A DNA stretch of 64,000 nucleotides from assembly GCA_021464415.1 (NCBI GenBank), contig CM038468.1:5332001-5396000 (forward strand), read 5' to 3'. Under the pieces are notes generated by a model, which ran no database searches, was not told the origin of the DNA, and was given only the letters and a program-made list of their open reading frames with translations. A program made the position numbers and the translations under genes. This DNA is from Lonicera japonica. Its lineage: Eukaryota; Streptophyta; Magnoliopsida; Dipsacales; Caprifoliaceae. Positions 35,041-48,437 of the stretch are shown here, in pieces. Numbering within the stretch: position 1 is the first letter of the stretch; each line of letters opens with the position of its first letter.

Positions 35041-38000
35041 TTATATATATCTCCGAGGTGAAAATATCATCCCTTTTACTTTATCAAGTTCCTCTCTGCC
35101 TTTATATGATGCTTCCCAGACCTTGTAATCTCCACCCTCAATGGCGAATGACCATTTTTGGGGGCTCGTAATAAACCAGTCCAATTTTCACTGCCACTTT
35201 TTCATCAACTATTGCTGCATAAACATACCTTTCTGCTTTGCTTATTCGAACCTGGATCATACATAAAATTTGCACATGAGAGAGAAGAAAAAGAAAGATG
35301 AAGTTAGTAGGGCCTAAGATCATTTTGTTGAGTTAATAATAGCGCAGTACTGAAGATACATACAGAAAAGATAATCAAAGAAACTAATGTAACAAACGAC
35401 AGTTCAACCCAGTCGTTGTTGGTACTAAGTAATTCAAAAGAAAATCTTGCAATGAATTTGAATTAGTAACACTTACTATACTCCTGCAGTGAATTTGTTT
35501 CGGTTTCTGATGGAGATAAGTGCTGAAATTTCGGATTGGTAGTGAGAGAAAATGTGATCATAGAAAACTGAAGGTGTTCCAGGAAATCTCCAATGGCCCT
35601 TCAGTAGAGAAGGGAAAGAGGAAAAAAAAGAAGTTAAAAAGTACGAAAAGGGGAAACAAGCTAGATCAGACAGACTTACAGCATCTATTAGACAACTTCT
35701 TTCAGCCACTTAACATATGAATGCACAAAGGTCCCCCTCTAGTCTGTCTTTCTCTCTTTCTTTCTTTTATATTTTCTATCTTAATAATAAATAAATAAAA
35801 GACATATGAATTCATAACAACTATCCATATTCTACATTTGTTTGCAGAAGAAAAAATTGTGTTCTGCATTCTGACAATGCAAATAACAAAATCCCCGTTC
35901 GCTGCTTTTCTTTTTCTGGTATGGAAATTAGTGATTTGATCATCAATAACAAGAAGTGTATCGACGAATAGCATAAAACACTCAAATGCCTAGAATAAAT
36001 GAAAGAAGAGTATACCTGAGTAGAATCTGTATCATGGTTCTCTATGAAGGTAACAGCCCGAGATGGCCACCAGCCAACAACACCTGGAGGTTTTCCCTTG
36101 TGATTCGATAGACGCCAGTATTCACATCTTTCAAGTGCCTACAGAAATGAACTGTTCCATAAGTATATAATAATTACGCCCCCACAACCACCAGATATAA
36201 AACAAGAAGGATAAGTAAACAAAAATCCCTTTTGGGTCTAATAATTATCCCCCCAGATTATAATTTTTCCATCAAGTTGGGTAAACTAAAGAGACTAAAA
36301 GCAAATATTTTGAACAAATGCTTACAGCATGAAGAATTCCTTTTGTAGTGACATCAAATGCACCAGCAGTTCCACTGGTAGCACTAATCCAGTCAACAAT
36401 TCTCTGCCGATGGGCATCTTGATTGTGTTCCATCTCACCATATTTTGTAACTAAGAGAATCCCAATATTCGCCTACAGCAAAGTAAGTCTCACTTGCATT
36501 TGTGTAGTCCTTCATATAACCACCCCAAAATCCCCTAACAAAATCAAGCCTCCATCCATCATACCCGATTTCTTTCCTGCATATATGCCACAATAAGAAC
36601 ATTTTTATTAATTTTCATTTCAATAATTTGCTTCAAAACCACTGCTACATTATTAACTACAACTAGAAATGCCAAGAATTTCTTTCTTGGGTTTCATTGT
36701 AATATTAGTAGTAGATAAAAATCCCAAGAAATGAAAGAGGGTTAAGATAAGTAACCTCATCCAGCATGACCACTCTTTTAGATCATTCCTCGCAAATTCT
36801 TGAGAATGACCAATATTTGGAGCAGCATGGAAATTGTCTCCACTACTCTTATTTCCCCTTCCTTGGAAATGTGGATCATCAGCAACAATTGCTCAATCAT
36901 CCCAATTTAATTTACCACCATAAATATTCCAAATCCCATTTTAATTCTGATAATGTGCACAGCGGTGTTTAAGACTGCATCTCTGAGAACTTTAATACCA
37001 ACTTCATGGAATCCCTTGACAAGAACCTTCAACTCGTCAATACTACCATACCTGATAAACATAGAATAACTGAAGTTAATACTATTCATCTAATGGAAAC
37101 CCTATTTCCCTTCCCATTCAAAAAATAATTAAAATCCGAAACTCATAATGGTGAAGCTCTTATATTTTTTTTTCAAAGAATAATTAAAGACCGAAACTCA
37201 TGGGCGAAGCTCTTATGGGTTTTTTTTTCTTTTTTTTTTCCAAAAAAAAATTATTAAAATTGAAAACTAAGCATGTATATAAGATGGTACCTGGAGTTTA
37301 AATTATATAGATCTTTTGGCATGTATCCTTCAGGTGAGATAGATTCTGTAGGTGGTGGTAACCAAGTAACAGTAAAACCAAGTGAAGATAATTCTGTAGC
37401 TTTTTCTAGGAGTTCCATGTACCATCTCCCGGATTTGTGAGACTCCCAATTAAATCCCTGGCATACTATTTCAAAACCTGTACCTGTTCCTGAACATATC
37501 TTCACGTACAGGAGGTTCTACTGCCTCAGTTTCCGAGACAGCAATCTCTGAAAATGTTGGAACAGAGCTTCTGAAGATACTATAGGCCTCTGCCGCCAGC
37601 TTTTCGATTTCTTGAAGGATGACTTCTTGTGCTTCTTTGCTCTTCACTGTTTGATTTTTTTTTGGAGGAAATGTCACTAACTAAATCCCTGATTTCACCA
37701 ATAATTCCATTAGTGTAAGAAGAATCTGATTCCACACTTTCAGAAGAATCCTTTTGTTCCTGTTCTTCATATTGAAGTTGTATAGGTGGAGTTCCCAAGC
37801 CATTTGAGTTTGAAAGGGGTATGTAAAAGTCATTTCCCATACAATTTAACCAATTGCTTTCATTTAGCTTCAGCACAAAAAGAAATCCTACAAATTCTTC
37901 ACTTAAAGTAAATAATCCACTAGTGCCATCTCCACCCTCTTTTCGCTGCAATGCAAGTGCACAAGCAACCAATGGATGAGTACAAAGATATAGCCATAAA

Positions 38001-38809
38001 TCATACTTGCTCAAAACTTGTTTATTGTAATTTCCAGTTGAACATTCTTTATTACTTCTGAACTAGTATAAACTATATCCAAATGAGCGTGTCAGTATTC
38101 CCTGGGCAGAATACATATTTCAAGTTGTATAGTCCTTATTACTTTTCAATACCAAAAATCCTTCCACAAAAGAGAACGTGGGTATGTTCGTATGCAGAAT
38201 TTGCCTTAAGTTTGTTAGAGCTAAAGGCTTGGCGTTGGAGTGTAAAAAGGAACTACACTAATTGGTTAGTTTGTAGGAATTGGGGAGTGAGTGAAAAAGT
38301 TCTGGTGTAATTGCCAGGGGTAAGTCCCTTGCAGTTTGTCTTCTTTGTTGTTTGTTTATAATATTTGATCTGCAAATAGCTTTACTTTTGGGAAACACAT
38401 TGCTGGTAAATCAAATAAAATACTATTTCAAAAAGTACCCGCAACAAAGTGTGCAAAGCCTTGTCCTTGAAAACTAGTGTTTCAGCTCGGCTGGGATTTC
38501 CCATTTTTTACCCTCATCTTTGCGAACTCCCCAGTGCACAACATTATCTCCGGGTAGATCAGTTTCTATGTACGAAAGATTGTTTGCTGTATCTGGGCAT
38601 CTTTTGACAGAAATACTCAGAGAGTTATCAAAAATAGTTTCTTTTACGATAGAAAGCTCTTCATGGAAGCCATTGAGGAGCCTCTTTTGCTGATTAGGTT
38701 CTCCTATGTCACCAATGCTGTCTTCAACCTTAGTATGGGCTCCTTCTGATGAGAGAAGCATGTCGGACACCACTGTATTCAGGAGGATGACATCTTTTCA
38801 CAGTATATC
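35041..38809 (-). pseudogene. AMY3-like: Broken plastid alpha-amylase (AMY3 type), copy 2
   Basis: Exons on the minus strand: 38439-38809, 37291-38016, 36756-37051, 36326-36576, 36016-36138, about 35477-35598 and 35041-35251. This copy keeps the last exons absent from copy 1 (GHWRFPG, VFYDHIFSHYQSEISALIS, VYAAIVDEKVAVKIG, DYKVWEAS). Lesions seen: a 10-base loss in the CBM45 exon, a one-base insertion in a T run near 37660, a 4-base insertion near 37506, a one-base loss at NHRC plus two stops in 36756-37051 (at NQN and WDDR), and a one-base insertion at SYKYGE. About 15 residues between FPG and TPSVF are missing, and there is a frameshift before WSFAIEGGDY. The acceptor of exon 37291-38016 changed from CAG to CAA/AAG. 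The CBM45-1 exons are deleted at 39325. Clearly non-functional. Confidence 0.92.
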
Positions 38810-39627
38810 CTGATAAACTCAAAAAAAGAAATATATTTTTTTGTGTGTGTATGTTGGGTGGTGTTGTTTTGGGGGGTGGGGGTGGGGGGGGGGGTGTTGA
38901 GAGATTTATAACAAATACATAATGTTTTTTTATATTTTTATATGCAGAGATGCAGGAGGTTTATTCAGTTAGCTGCCCTGATGAGTTGCTATTTTCTACT
39001 CGACTAAAATGCAATTTCAAAACGCCACAATGTCCTTTCGGCCAATTAGCTTCACCAATAAACCTCTTTCATACACAAATTAGTAGTAATTTTAAAACTT
39101 GGGCTCAATAGGTTCAAGTATTTTAAAAGCTGGTCCTTGCTGGTGCATGTGGGTCGAAATCCATTGCATAAAAAATCCCGAACAATGTTTTGGAAGAAAG
39201 AAAGAGTTTGGGAGATAATCAGAACACCCCAACGAGTTGCTTAGAATGAAATAAGAATAAATGGAACAAGATTCTGTGGAACTTTCTATACTACCTGGCC
39301 AAGTGCCGTAGCCCTTTTTAGCTCACACATTGACTTCATGTATTTTGGGTCCGTAACTGTGGGAGGATCCATAAACAGATTTCAAGTTAAGTTAACGGAT
39401 AAAGGCTTAAGTCGTTTTTGGAAATTCCGTCGCTAGAGGAGTCCATTCCTCTAGGTGATCCAACCTACGACTAACAAGCAAACGGCACTTTTGTATATAT
39501 GCATATTTTTGTTTAATGAGTTTCAGGAAAAAAAAATTGGGAGTTTTGGAGCAATTCGGGATGAGTTAGATCAAGACAAGTGGTTTGAGAAGCCAAAATA
39601 ATTTGAAGTTAAAGCCTTGGCAAAGGG

Positions 39628-39762
39628 CATGATTGATCATGGAACAGCCATGATCGATCATTAAGAAGCAGTGGGCAAAATGACAATTTGATGAACATTG
39701 GAATAGTCATGATCGATCATGGTTAAACAGTGGGCAAAGTGGCAGTTTCATGATCGATCATG
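39628..39762. repeat. Degenerate palindrome array of old element, copy 2
   Basis: Sites start at 39628, 39649, 39708 and 39749. They keep 21 bp within the first doublet and match the first, second, fourth and fifth sites of 5057-5192. The third site has decayed. Confidence 0.85.
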
Positions 39763-40023
39763 GTTTGAATTTGAACAGGGGAGCTGTTTTTATCCTTCAG
39801 TTTTCTTTATCTCTCATCATTTCTAACTTCCCCACTCTCCCCATTCTCGAGCCCTAACCCCTCCCCTGCAATCCATCACTCCAAAGTCAAAAATCCCTCC
39901 CTAAATCATCTAATTTCAACCTCTCGTCACCAAACCCACTTCAAAAGAACAAAATCTTTACCCAAATTCGTGCCCTAGATACTCCTCACCCACAATTTGA
40001 AATCAAGCCCCAATCTTTTCACA

Positions 40024-41203
40024 ATGGCTTCTTCCACTCAAGGTGATCCCCCACTTAAGCAAGATACTCTCATGTATTACAAGCCAGGCACCATGGGTTT
40101 CGAAACAAGCGCGAATACGAATGGTGGGATTACGCATTCAAGAACAGGGCAGTGGTTATTGAGCGACTAACTTATCTCGACTCTTTGGATAATTTTGCGC
40201 AATTACAAGCATTCGAGTAACGTCCTAGTTGGGTACAGTACTTGCGCCAAGTAAGTAATTAATGCAATCTCACTCTTTGCAGAGAATTTGTTGCTAGTTT
40301 ATTACCTGTTCCCGATAAACAATACTCATTTGTTGCGCATATACGTGCGAGAGATGTTCCTTTCAATATTTGATGTGGTGAGTGAGATTACGGGAATTCT
40401 AGCTTTGCCGGTGAATAGTTATGATATCCCGGGTTTTAGGAGAGTTGTGACTCCTATTAATGATGAGTTAGCCACATTTCTAACAGGACGACCAATGTCG
40501 TGGATAGGACCACAGTTTAATAAGAACGATTTAGCAAATAATAACAAGATTTTGTGGTTAGTTGTGGCTAATGTGATCGACCCTAACTTACTTATCTAGC
40601 ATTTGTATCGCTATCTTGCAATTGTTATGAAGGCGATTGCACGTAATAAACCATTTTTCTTGGTGAGATATATTATCATTAAGATTGTGATTCACCCACT
40701 CACAATGACACTATTAAGCATGGGGTACTATTAACCAGAGTTTGCTTGAGATCCGGGGTACAAGAAAGGGATACATATCAAAAGAAAATGTAAAGAAGGC
40801 CAATCAATCATTCCACCCAAGCTCGAGTTGTTGGCCAATCAAAGAACTGACCAAGTACTTCCGCTACTCGGCCACAACCACTAGATGAAGATCAAGAGGA
40901 GGGGACTGAAGATGCAGGAGCATTGGTTCAAGAAAACTCAAGAAGTAATCGAAGGAAGAGCTCGGGTGCGGTTAATGTCCAAGCGGACCCGGTGATGAAT
41001 AATTTAAATGTGATAAGGACACAACTCGAGCAAATTAGTACCATGATGCAAACTGGTTTCGCATGCTTAAATGACAAGGTCGAAACCATGACCCAACGCC
41101 AATAGAGATTGGAGAAAGAAATGGAGGCCCAACGAGCTTTCCTCCGTGAGCAATTCCAATATTTGAACATGCGATTCCCCCTCCCCCGCTTCCCGAGATG
41201 TGA
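40024..41203 (+). pseudogene. Relic of Athila-family ORF2 (copy 2)
   Basis: It starts ATGGCTTCTTCCACTC and ends at a TGA after a Pro/Phe-rich stretch, like the intact ORF at 53770-54969. Blocks readable in different frames include SEITGILALPVNSYDIPG, LATFLTGRPMSWIGPQFNKN, ILWLVVANVIDP and a coiled-coil part (NLNVIRTQLEQISTMMQTGF). Several frameshifts and stops. It preserves the start lost from copy 1. Confidence 0.88.
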
Positions 41204-43315
41204 TATGGTTTTAAATTTTGAAAACTCTATTTAAATTCTTTGATTTATTTATTTCTTTTTTGGTTGTTTTTAGTTTGGAACATGATGTTAACTTTTGAAT
41301 GTTGGTTTTAATGTTTTAATGTCATGGTTTATCTAATTCTAACCCATTTATTTCTTAGTTGTGTGTATAGTTTTGTGATTGAAATTTGATCTCTACTTTT
41401 GCCTCATGGAAATCAAAAAGTCGATTAAAACCTCTCCGCATTTTGCACATTCTCTTAACATTGAGGACTAGCTATGTCATCTACAAGTTGGGGGCATGCA
41501 TTTCAATGAATTATTTACTTGGTTTGTTTTTGTTTATTTCCATGTGATTAGTTAGAGTTCATTTTCAAATTTTTTTGGAAGCTTGAAAAATGATGAATGT
41601 TTCTTTTTTGTTAGAGAAAATTAAAGGTTTTTGGTTCATTAGCTAGTGGCATGAATTCCTTGTTCTAGAAAAGTTTTTGAGCAATAATCTAGATTTCCTT
41701 GCTTTAATTAGATCCATGGCCCTATAATCATCCTTTAAAATGTGTAAATGCTATGGCTAGAGAAGTTCTTTCGTAACATTTATAGTTGTTATCATTTTGA
41801 GAAGAGCGATTTTTTGTCAAAAAATTATGGAAGCTCTTTCGAAAAGATCTTGCAAAGTTGAGGACAAATGCATGGCACTCTGTAAACTTAGAAGACTTAT
41901 ATATATATATAAACAAGGATGACTTTTATCTTAATATTGACTTAATGCTTTGCTTGGTAATAATAAAGCCGCTATGTGTGAACTTGATGATAAGGGAAAG
42001 GCAACCTTTTGGAATGGGTTAATAGCTTCCTTTTTATGCTTGGAAAATAGCATTGATTTTTTTTTCCAAGAAGTGAGATAGCTGCCCTCCTATAGAAAAA
42101 CATGCCTCATTCATCTAATTAAGCAAAATTTTGCAAGAAAATATAACATAAAGTGCTTAGAATTATCAAAAATCTCAATACACCAAAAATAAGAATTTGT
42201 CATGATCAATGACCGCCACAAAGGCTTGTTGCCACGGTAGCACCGGGACAAACACATTTGTCATGGTCGAAAACCAGGACAAATCTGATAGAAAAGTGTG
42301 AGTTTAATCTATAGGAATGAATATATATTGCCGCTATCATTGACCGTAGCAATTTGTCACGATCATTGACAGCAACAAACATAAAAATTTGCTACAGTCA
42401 TTAACCGCGAAAAGTATAAAACATTTATTGCTTACTTTTGTCATACTTGTTTGTCACAGTTATTGACCGTGACAATTATTGAATTAAATTCAAAAAAAAT
42501 ATTTTAAAATTTTGAAAACCAATTATTTTTTCCCCTGTTTAAAAGTATATATAAAACAGTGTATTTTGACATCAAGCTTCAATTGTATTCATACTAATAT
42601 CTGCCAACATTAAAAGCAAAATACATATAATAAACTTAATTTTATCACTCCATAAAGTTGGCTAAAGAACACAAAACTAGCAAAATGTATTCAAACAATT
42701 AATGTCCAAATGATAGACTACAAGTTTAACATATCCAAACTATAACAATTAGAACTACAACTGAATAAAATATATTGGTCACACAACAAAACCACCTAAA
42801 ACTTCTCTGATAGTGGTGACATGCCCTTGTACATTAAGATACAAAGATTCACTATCATCCCCCAAAATATAGACAACGTTCACTTTTATTTCGAATTGGA
42901 GTAAATTGTGGAGGCGAAAAAACTTGACTTATTGAAGAAACTGCTTTTAAGATAAATTGCATATTTGAGTTTACCTCTTGGATTTTTTTTTAAATTTTGT
43001 TCATCACATTCTTCTTTATGTTTTGCATATCTGACCGAATAAGAGTGATAGATTTCACTTTGGTTTTTGACACTGGACCTACACCACAAGTCCATCCCTT
43101 CTTGTCCTTGCCAAAAGCTTGTGTTAAGGCATTATTATCCAAAGATGTATAGCTTTTCCAAGTCTTGGCTGCTTCTCAACTCATTCAATTTTTGCTACAA
43201 AATATATTGGTTAATTATTATTATATATATATTCAACTTATAAATAACATCAAAAACTTGAGTTATATGACAAAACCAACTTACAATTTCTTCAACAACA
43301 TTAGGGTGAAGTTGG

Positions 43316-44740
43316 TGATGCGCCAAAGAATTGGTATAATCTATTATGTTAATTTATAATTTAAAAAGCGTAAAATATTAATAATATTTATATTTTTAAT
43401 GCTTTTCAGGTGTTAATAAAGAATTGAAAAATATTGACAAAATAGAGAAATTAAAGCTTATGAAGACACCTAAAAGTGCTCAATCTTTCAGATGCATAAA
43501 TTTTTACTCGGAACTCCAAATAATGCGATTCTTGACCCTAAATTGAAGAGAATTTCGAGAGCTACAACTTTTCAGTTCAACACTTTTTCAAATTCAGCCA
43601 TTTCGGGGTCCGAAATTGCGACGCAGAATTCAGCAATTTAAAAGTGCAAAAATTCATTATTCTTAGTATGGGCTTAGGCCCATTAAAAAGCCTGGAAATA
43701 GAAGCAGCAAATATAACCCATGTTAAAAAAAATCCGATTGCCCCATTATCCTTAAAATGAAGACCCATATGGCCCAAATCCAAAAGCCTAAACCTACTAG
43801 AATTAATTGAAGCCCTCAAGCAATTCCCCTATATAAAAAATCAAGCAGCCAGCAGCAGCACTGCCGTGGCGCTCTCTCTCTCTCCCCCTCTCTCTCTCTC
43901 TCTCTCTCTCTCTTCTTGAGTTCTTTTGTTTTCTTTCTTTTGGTTTGAAGAATTAAAGATTGAAGATTTATATTTGCTTTTTAATTTAATGCCAAGTTTT
44001 TTTTTAATTCTATTTGTTATTTAATTTTTATCATGTTAGTGTAAATTTGTACTAGGGTTAGGATGAATATATTTAATTGATTCTATTGCACGTATTCATG
44101 CCAATTGACTCTACCAATCTAATGCTTTAATATTAAATACAATTCTTTTTATTGGATGCCTATTTTAATTGATAAAAAAAATAAAGTTGGATTCTCGCTA
44201 TGTTTTGTTGGATTCACCTTATGATTTGTTAAGAGCGGATATAGGGTGTGTTTTGATGGATATAATGAGTGTTTTGATTTTATACATTAGTTTGGCTGTG
44301 GAAGAATTATAATTGGATTTTATTAATTACTTGAACTTGAATGATTTTATTTTTCGCATCTAATAGAGTCGAGAGATCAAATTAGTGCGAGATAAGAGTA
44401 GAGTTTATGCGCATGAATACTAAGGAAGATAATATTAAATATATAACTTCAAAACCCTAGTCAATTAATTCATTAATTTTATTAACTTGCTTCGTATTAT
44501 TTAATTTAGTTCCATTAATTTAGTTTACTTTATTTACTTTACTTTACTTTATTGTATTTCATTTGCTTTATTTTATTTGTTTGATTTGCATCAATTATTC
44601 TTGGCTAGATTAGGAATTTATGAAAAATTAACAAGATAAAATTTAAACATATTGTGTGAGTCTCTGTGGGATCGACCTCGCTTATACGCTATATTATAAA
44701 TTGATTCGTGCGCTTGCGAGTATTAAAATTTATCACAACA
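43316..44740 (+). mobile_element. Solo LTR (Ty3/gypsy-like) in CACTA
   Basis: A 1425-bp sequence from TGATGCGCCAAAG to TTATCACAACA, flanked by GTTGG (43311-43315) and GTTGA (44741-44745). Copy 1 has the uninterrupted site at about 9193. A long (CT)n tract lies at about 43870-43915. The last part (CTGTGGGATCGACCTCGC ... GTGCGCTTGCGAG) has the layout seen at the ends of the Athila LTRs here (CCCTGTGGTTCGAC ... TGCACTTGGGC), which suggests a Ty3/gypsy origin. No internal region remains. Confidence 0.85.
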
Positions 44741-45904
44741 GTTGACCTATTTTAGGCTGTTTTCGTGCTTCAATATATACTTCAGTCAATTCAGGTGATC
44801 GCCTCTTAGGATCCTTGATTTTTTGCAAATGTTGACAAAAGCAAAATTAAATAAAAGTTTAAATGGCACGTGCTTATACTAAAAATTGCCTTCATACATA
44901 CCATCCCCTTAGTTTTCTCAACGTATGATTTTCTAGGAAGACAATGAATATCAGTCTTTAGAGACTTGTTTGCTTTATTTTTCCCCCTTTGTGACAATTT
45001 AGCCTATGTTGCTTTGTGTTCAACAATGTTTTGGAGAAGTAAATAATTGGAGATCAATGTTTTAAATAGCCTTCAAATTCTTTCTCCTACCATTCCAAGT
45101 CATTGACAATGTGATATAGAAAATTTCTTTAGGGTTAGTAACATAATCGATAAAAATAGAAAGATTTATATTAGTTAATAAGCATAAGCAAATATAATGA
45201 CAAACATTTAAGAGGGATTTTTCTATGAGTGAGGGGGTTAGCCTAGTTCTAAAGAAGCTCACCTGAATCCAAGGTTAATTTGAGTCTCACTTGGGGAATT
45301 TTTATGAGCGAGTGGGTTAGCCTAATAATAACAATTGAACCTTGTCATGCATCTAGGGTACAAGAATTCATGCAAGTTGCACAAGAATTAACTAAAAGAA
45401 AAAAAAATCCACTAGTATAGTTCTACAATTCAAAAAAAGAAAATCCATTATAAGTGTAGTTCTGCAATTCCAACCGTTCCCGTATGCAGTAGAATTAAAA
45501 TATAATTATTTATCCCCTCTATTTTTTCTTTCTTATTGATTACACAATTCGAACAAGCTCTTTCTTTTTCTTTTTTTTCCTCTCAATTGTGCTCAAGAAT
45601 TACTCCTTATCTTTTGTCTCAAAATACACTTTGGCTTTGTGTAAAAAAGTTACATACACTTAACTTGGCACAATTTCTGCTAGGAAAAAAAATTGTTAAT
45701 ACAAAAGAAAAAATAAAATTAGTTGTCTTAAAATAATAATTAAATTTGACTTTTGCACATTTTAAGAGACTTGTCTCAATCTTAGAGGCCTTGAATAGAC
45801 CAAGTGCTCAAAACAAATGCGATGCTAAAAGTAACAAAATAATATAGAAAAATAATAATAACATAATTCAAATAAAGAGTATTATTGGAGGTGGTTTTTA
45901 AATG

Positions 45905-46015
45905 AAGCTCATTACTCTAAAAGATACTCTTTATTTGTAGAGAGCATTTTATAGAAATGATTAAATAGATCGATCCATCACAAGGATCTAGTGAACCACT
46001 AAGCCACCCCATAGC
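45905..46015 (-). mobile_element. SINE-like tRNA-derived head (copy 2 only)
   Basis: On the minus strand TGGCTTAGTGGTTC (box A-like) is followed by GGATCGATC (weak box B-like). The corresponding part of copy 1 (about 10365-10425) has unrelated sequence. No target duplications were resolved. Confidence 0.35.
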
Positions 46016-46316
46016 GATATAGTACTAGGCCATCTTATATTAAATGTTACTGTTTGACTTTTGATAAACGCATAATATTGTCATGCATAAGCTCTTTCCC
46101 AGAGTCGCATGACGCGTTTGTTGCTTTAATTATGCCTAATTATCCACTTATCTCGAGATTAGTGTCTTGGCGAGTTTTGTATCTAACATCGTCCCGCTAG
46201 GTGTGCTTTTGTTGTGTTTCTATGTGTTTATAGGCATAGGATGCAATGGCCTTCGAATGATTGATCAAGCGCTAGCCAAAAGCTACAAAAGTGCTGATTT
46301 GGAGAATTTCCAGAAG

Positions 46317-46413
46317 CATGATCGATCATGGAATCCCATGATCGATCATGGTGCAAATAATATTCAGGCAGAAGACCCCATGATCGATCATGGGTTGGCC
46401 ATGATCGATCATG
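46317..46413. promoter_or_regulatory. Palindrome doublets in 5' LTR
   Basis: Four perfect copies of CATGATCGATCATG start at 46317, 46337, 46379 and 46400. Centre distances are 20 and 21 bp within doublets and 62 bp between the first members. They lie upstream of a TATA-like box, the position of U3 control elements. The identical set is at 56570-56666 in the 3' LTR. Confidence 0.9.
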
Positions 46414-46505
46414 GCCCTGGAAACTTGGCCATTTCACACCCAAAATGGGCTATTTTAGTGGTTCAAGTTATTTTAGATATTTAGCTAGATATTTTGCTAC
46501 CTTTT

Positions 46506-46516
46506 AATATATATTA
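46506..46516 (+). promoter_or_regulatory. TATA-like box of 5' LTR
   Basis: AATATATATTA is the best TATA candidate in the LTR. An equivalent AT-rich block (TGTATATATTA) sits at the matching place in the old LTR near 60543. The transcription start is inferred, not shown. Confidence 0.5.
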
Positions 46517-47721
46517 TTTCTTTTACCTTAAGATCTTTTTATCTAGTTTTTTAGATATTTTTTAGAGTTCTAGAGAGAAGGGAGAGCTCTTTGAATATTG
46601 TTCTTCATTTCTCCATTGTAAGTGCTTAATTTGTAAGAATGATTTCTTCTTCTATGATATTTGTTCTTGCATCTATTATGGAGTAGTCTATTTCTAAGGT
46701 TACGGAGGTTGATTGTGATATGATTTTTGGTGATTAATGGCTCAATCCATATCTAAAGTTTGATAAATATTTGTGAATCTTCTTCTTCTTCATCATATCT
46801 TCCATTATTTCAAGCTTTCTAGGTATTTTCATATTAAGTTAAGACTTTATATGCCTAGTATATTTAGTTCTTGGTTGTTAATGAGCATACAACATATTTC
46901 TATGGTTCTAGAAAGCTTGTAGCCCCTTTCCCCCATCCATGGAGTTTTTCCCTCTTCATAGAAATTATGAATAGTTCTTAAAACTCCATAGATGGATTTT
47001 AAATTTGTTTAGCTTATCTTTGATTCATTTATTGATATATTGAGTGCTTCTTACACTTTATGTGATACTTAGACTCTTTATGTTCTACCATATGTGATAA
47101 ACGATGAGTTGACTAATTTATCCCATAAACTTTATTCCGTTTCATTGTTAGGATTCACTTTATAATTTTCATTCTTTAAATCATGAGATTACTACACTTG
47201 CTTTATGTTAAATCGTTTAATGATGAGTTTGTCATATCTATCTCGGATTAGCCTCATCGGGAATGGGTTGCCTTGCTTCACACCCGTAGCTAAGAGGTAG
47301 GAATGATAACCCCGTCTTTGGTGGAATGTCGTTTGTCTCTTTCTCGATATAGCTTCAACTCGGGAATGAGTCGCCTAGCGTCGCACCCTTTGCTATTGAG
47401 AGATACACCAACATTCCCCATATTTTGAGAAATCTTGTGTTATAATCTTTGTATGAGCGAGTGATCACCGTCTCTTTAATCATAACTAACCTCCAACTAC
47501 CTTAGTGCTTTCTTATTAATTTTCACAACCATTTTACATTTACGTTGTTCGATAACCATTTCATCTTACAAGAATCAGAAAACACTTTAATCCGTAATCC
47601 ATTCCATTCCTTTTCACTTATCCCTGTGGTTCGACACTCGGACTTCCGAGACTATATTACAACTTGACGTGCCTGCACTTGGGCTCTATCGCAACGCGCT
47701 ATTTAAGCGGCGTCAAGTTTT

Positions 47722-47739
47722 TGGCGCCGTTGCCGGGGA
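47722..47739 (+). other. Primer binding site
   Basis: TGGCGCCGTTGCCGGGGA begins six bases after the 5' LTR. This is the primer site typical of Athila and Tat elements, complementary to the 3' end of tRNA-Asp to my knowledge. A second copy lies at 48850-48867 within the internal duplication. Confidence 0.88.
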
Positions 47740-47882
47740 ATAAGGCAAAAGGCGAATTTCGGGTTTTGTATAAAACCATTCTGTAAGTATTTCTCTCTAT
47801 TTGATTAATTTATTTTTCTCCCTTATTTTCTGTTTTATTTTGTAGAGTTCCCAAGGAGTGATTCGAATCATTGTCCAAGCCC

Positions 47883-48437
47883 ATGCAAGGGCGATTGTTT
47901 GTGGATATTCGAATTAGCCCTCCCACATCTCCAAGAATGGCAAACCAAGGTAGAAACGAGGATCTCGAGAGCGATAATGAAGGGGAAGGGGCCAACAATG
48001 TTCCTCCTGTTAGGACCATGAGAGACTACCTTCAACCGCCTCGGGCAACTTCAAACTCATGCATCGTGCTTCCTGCTGGCCAAGCCGGAGCGTTCTCTTT
48101 CAAACCTGGTATGCTTCAACATATCCCTTCTTTTCATGGTATGGAGTCGGAAAACCCATACTTGCACTTGAAAGACTTTGAAGAAGTCTGCTCCACATTT
48201 CGTGAGGCAAATATTAATGAGGATGTCATGCGTTTAAAGCTCTTTCCTTTCTCCCTAAAAGACAAAGGAAAAATTTGGTTAAATGCTCAAAGACCGCAAT
48301 CAATTCGGTCTTGGCAAGAGCTTCAAGCGGAATTTCTAAAAAAATTCTTCCCCGTTCATAGAACCAATGCTTTAAGAAGGGCGATATCAAATTTTTCACC
48401 AAAAGAACATGAAAGCTTTTATAAATGTTGGGATAAA
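47883..48437 (+). pseudogene. gag: Truncated gag (N-terminal part)
   Basis: The frame opens at ATG 47883 (a second ATG follows at 47937). It runs through MRDYLQPPRATSNSC, an LKLFPFSLKDKGKIWL block and SWQELQAEFLKKFFP to ESFYKCWD. This is the Retrotrans_gag domain of Athila-type capsid proteins. After 48437 the gag sequence is replaced by a repeat of LTR sequence, and the frame runs into unrelated codons and a stop at 48495-48497. The rest of the capsid domain is missing, so no normal Gag can be made. Confidence 0.9.

Larger units (their letters stand above)
46062..47715 (+). repeat. 5' LTR of young Athila element
   Basis: 1654 bp, starting TGATAAACGCATAATATT and ending TTTAAGCGGCGTCA. It carries four palindromes (46317-46413) about 95 bp upstream of a TATA-like box (46506-46516). 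Confidence 0.96.

Noticed and set aside
46167..46484. Open frame in the LTR with repeated MIDHG and a hydrophobic start, present in both LTRs.
   Set aside because: It has no ATG start at its left end, and the repeated peptide is only the translation of the DNA palindromes. The old LTR does not keep the frame.
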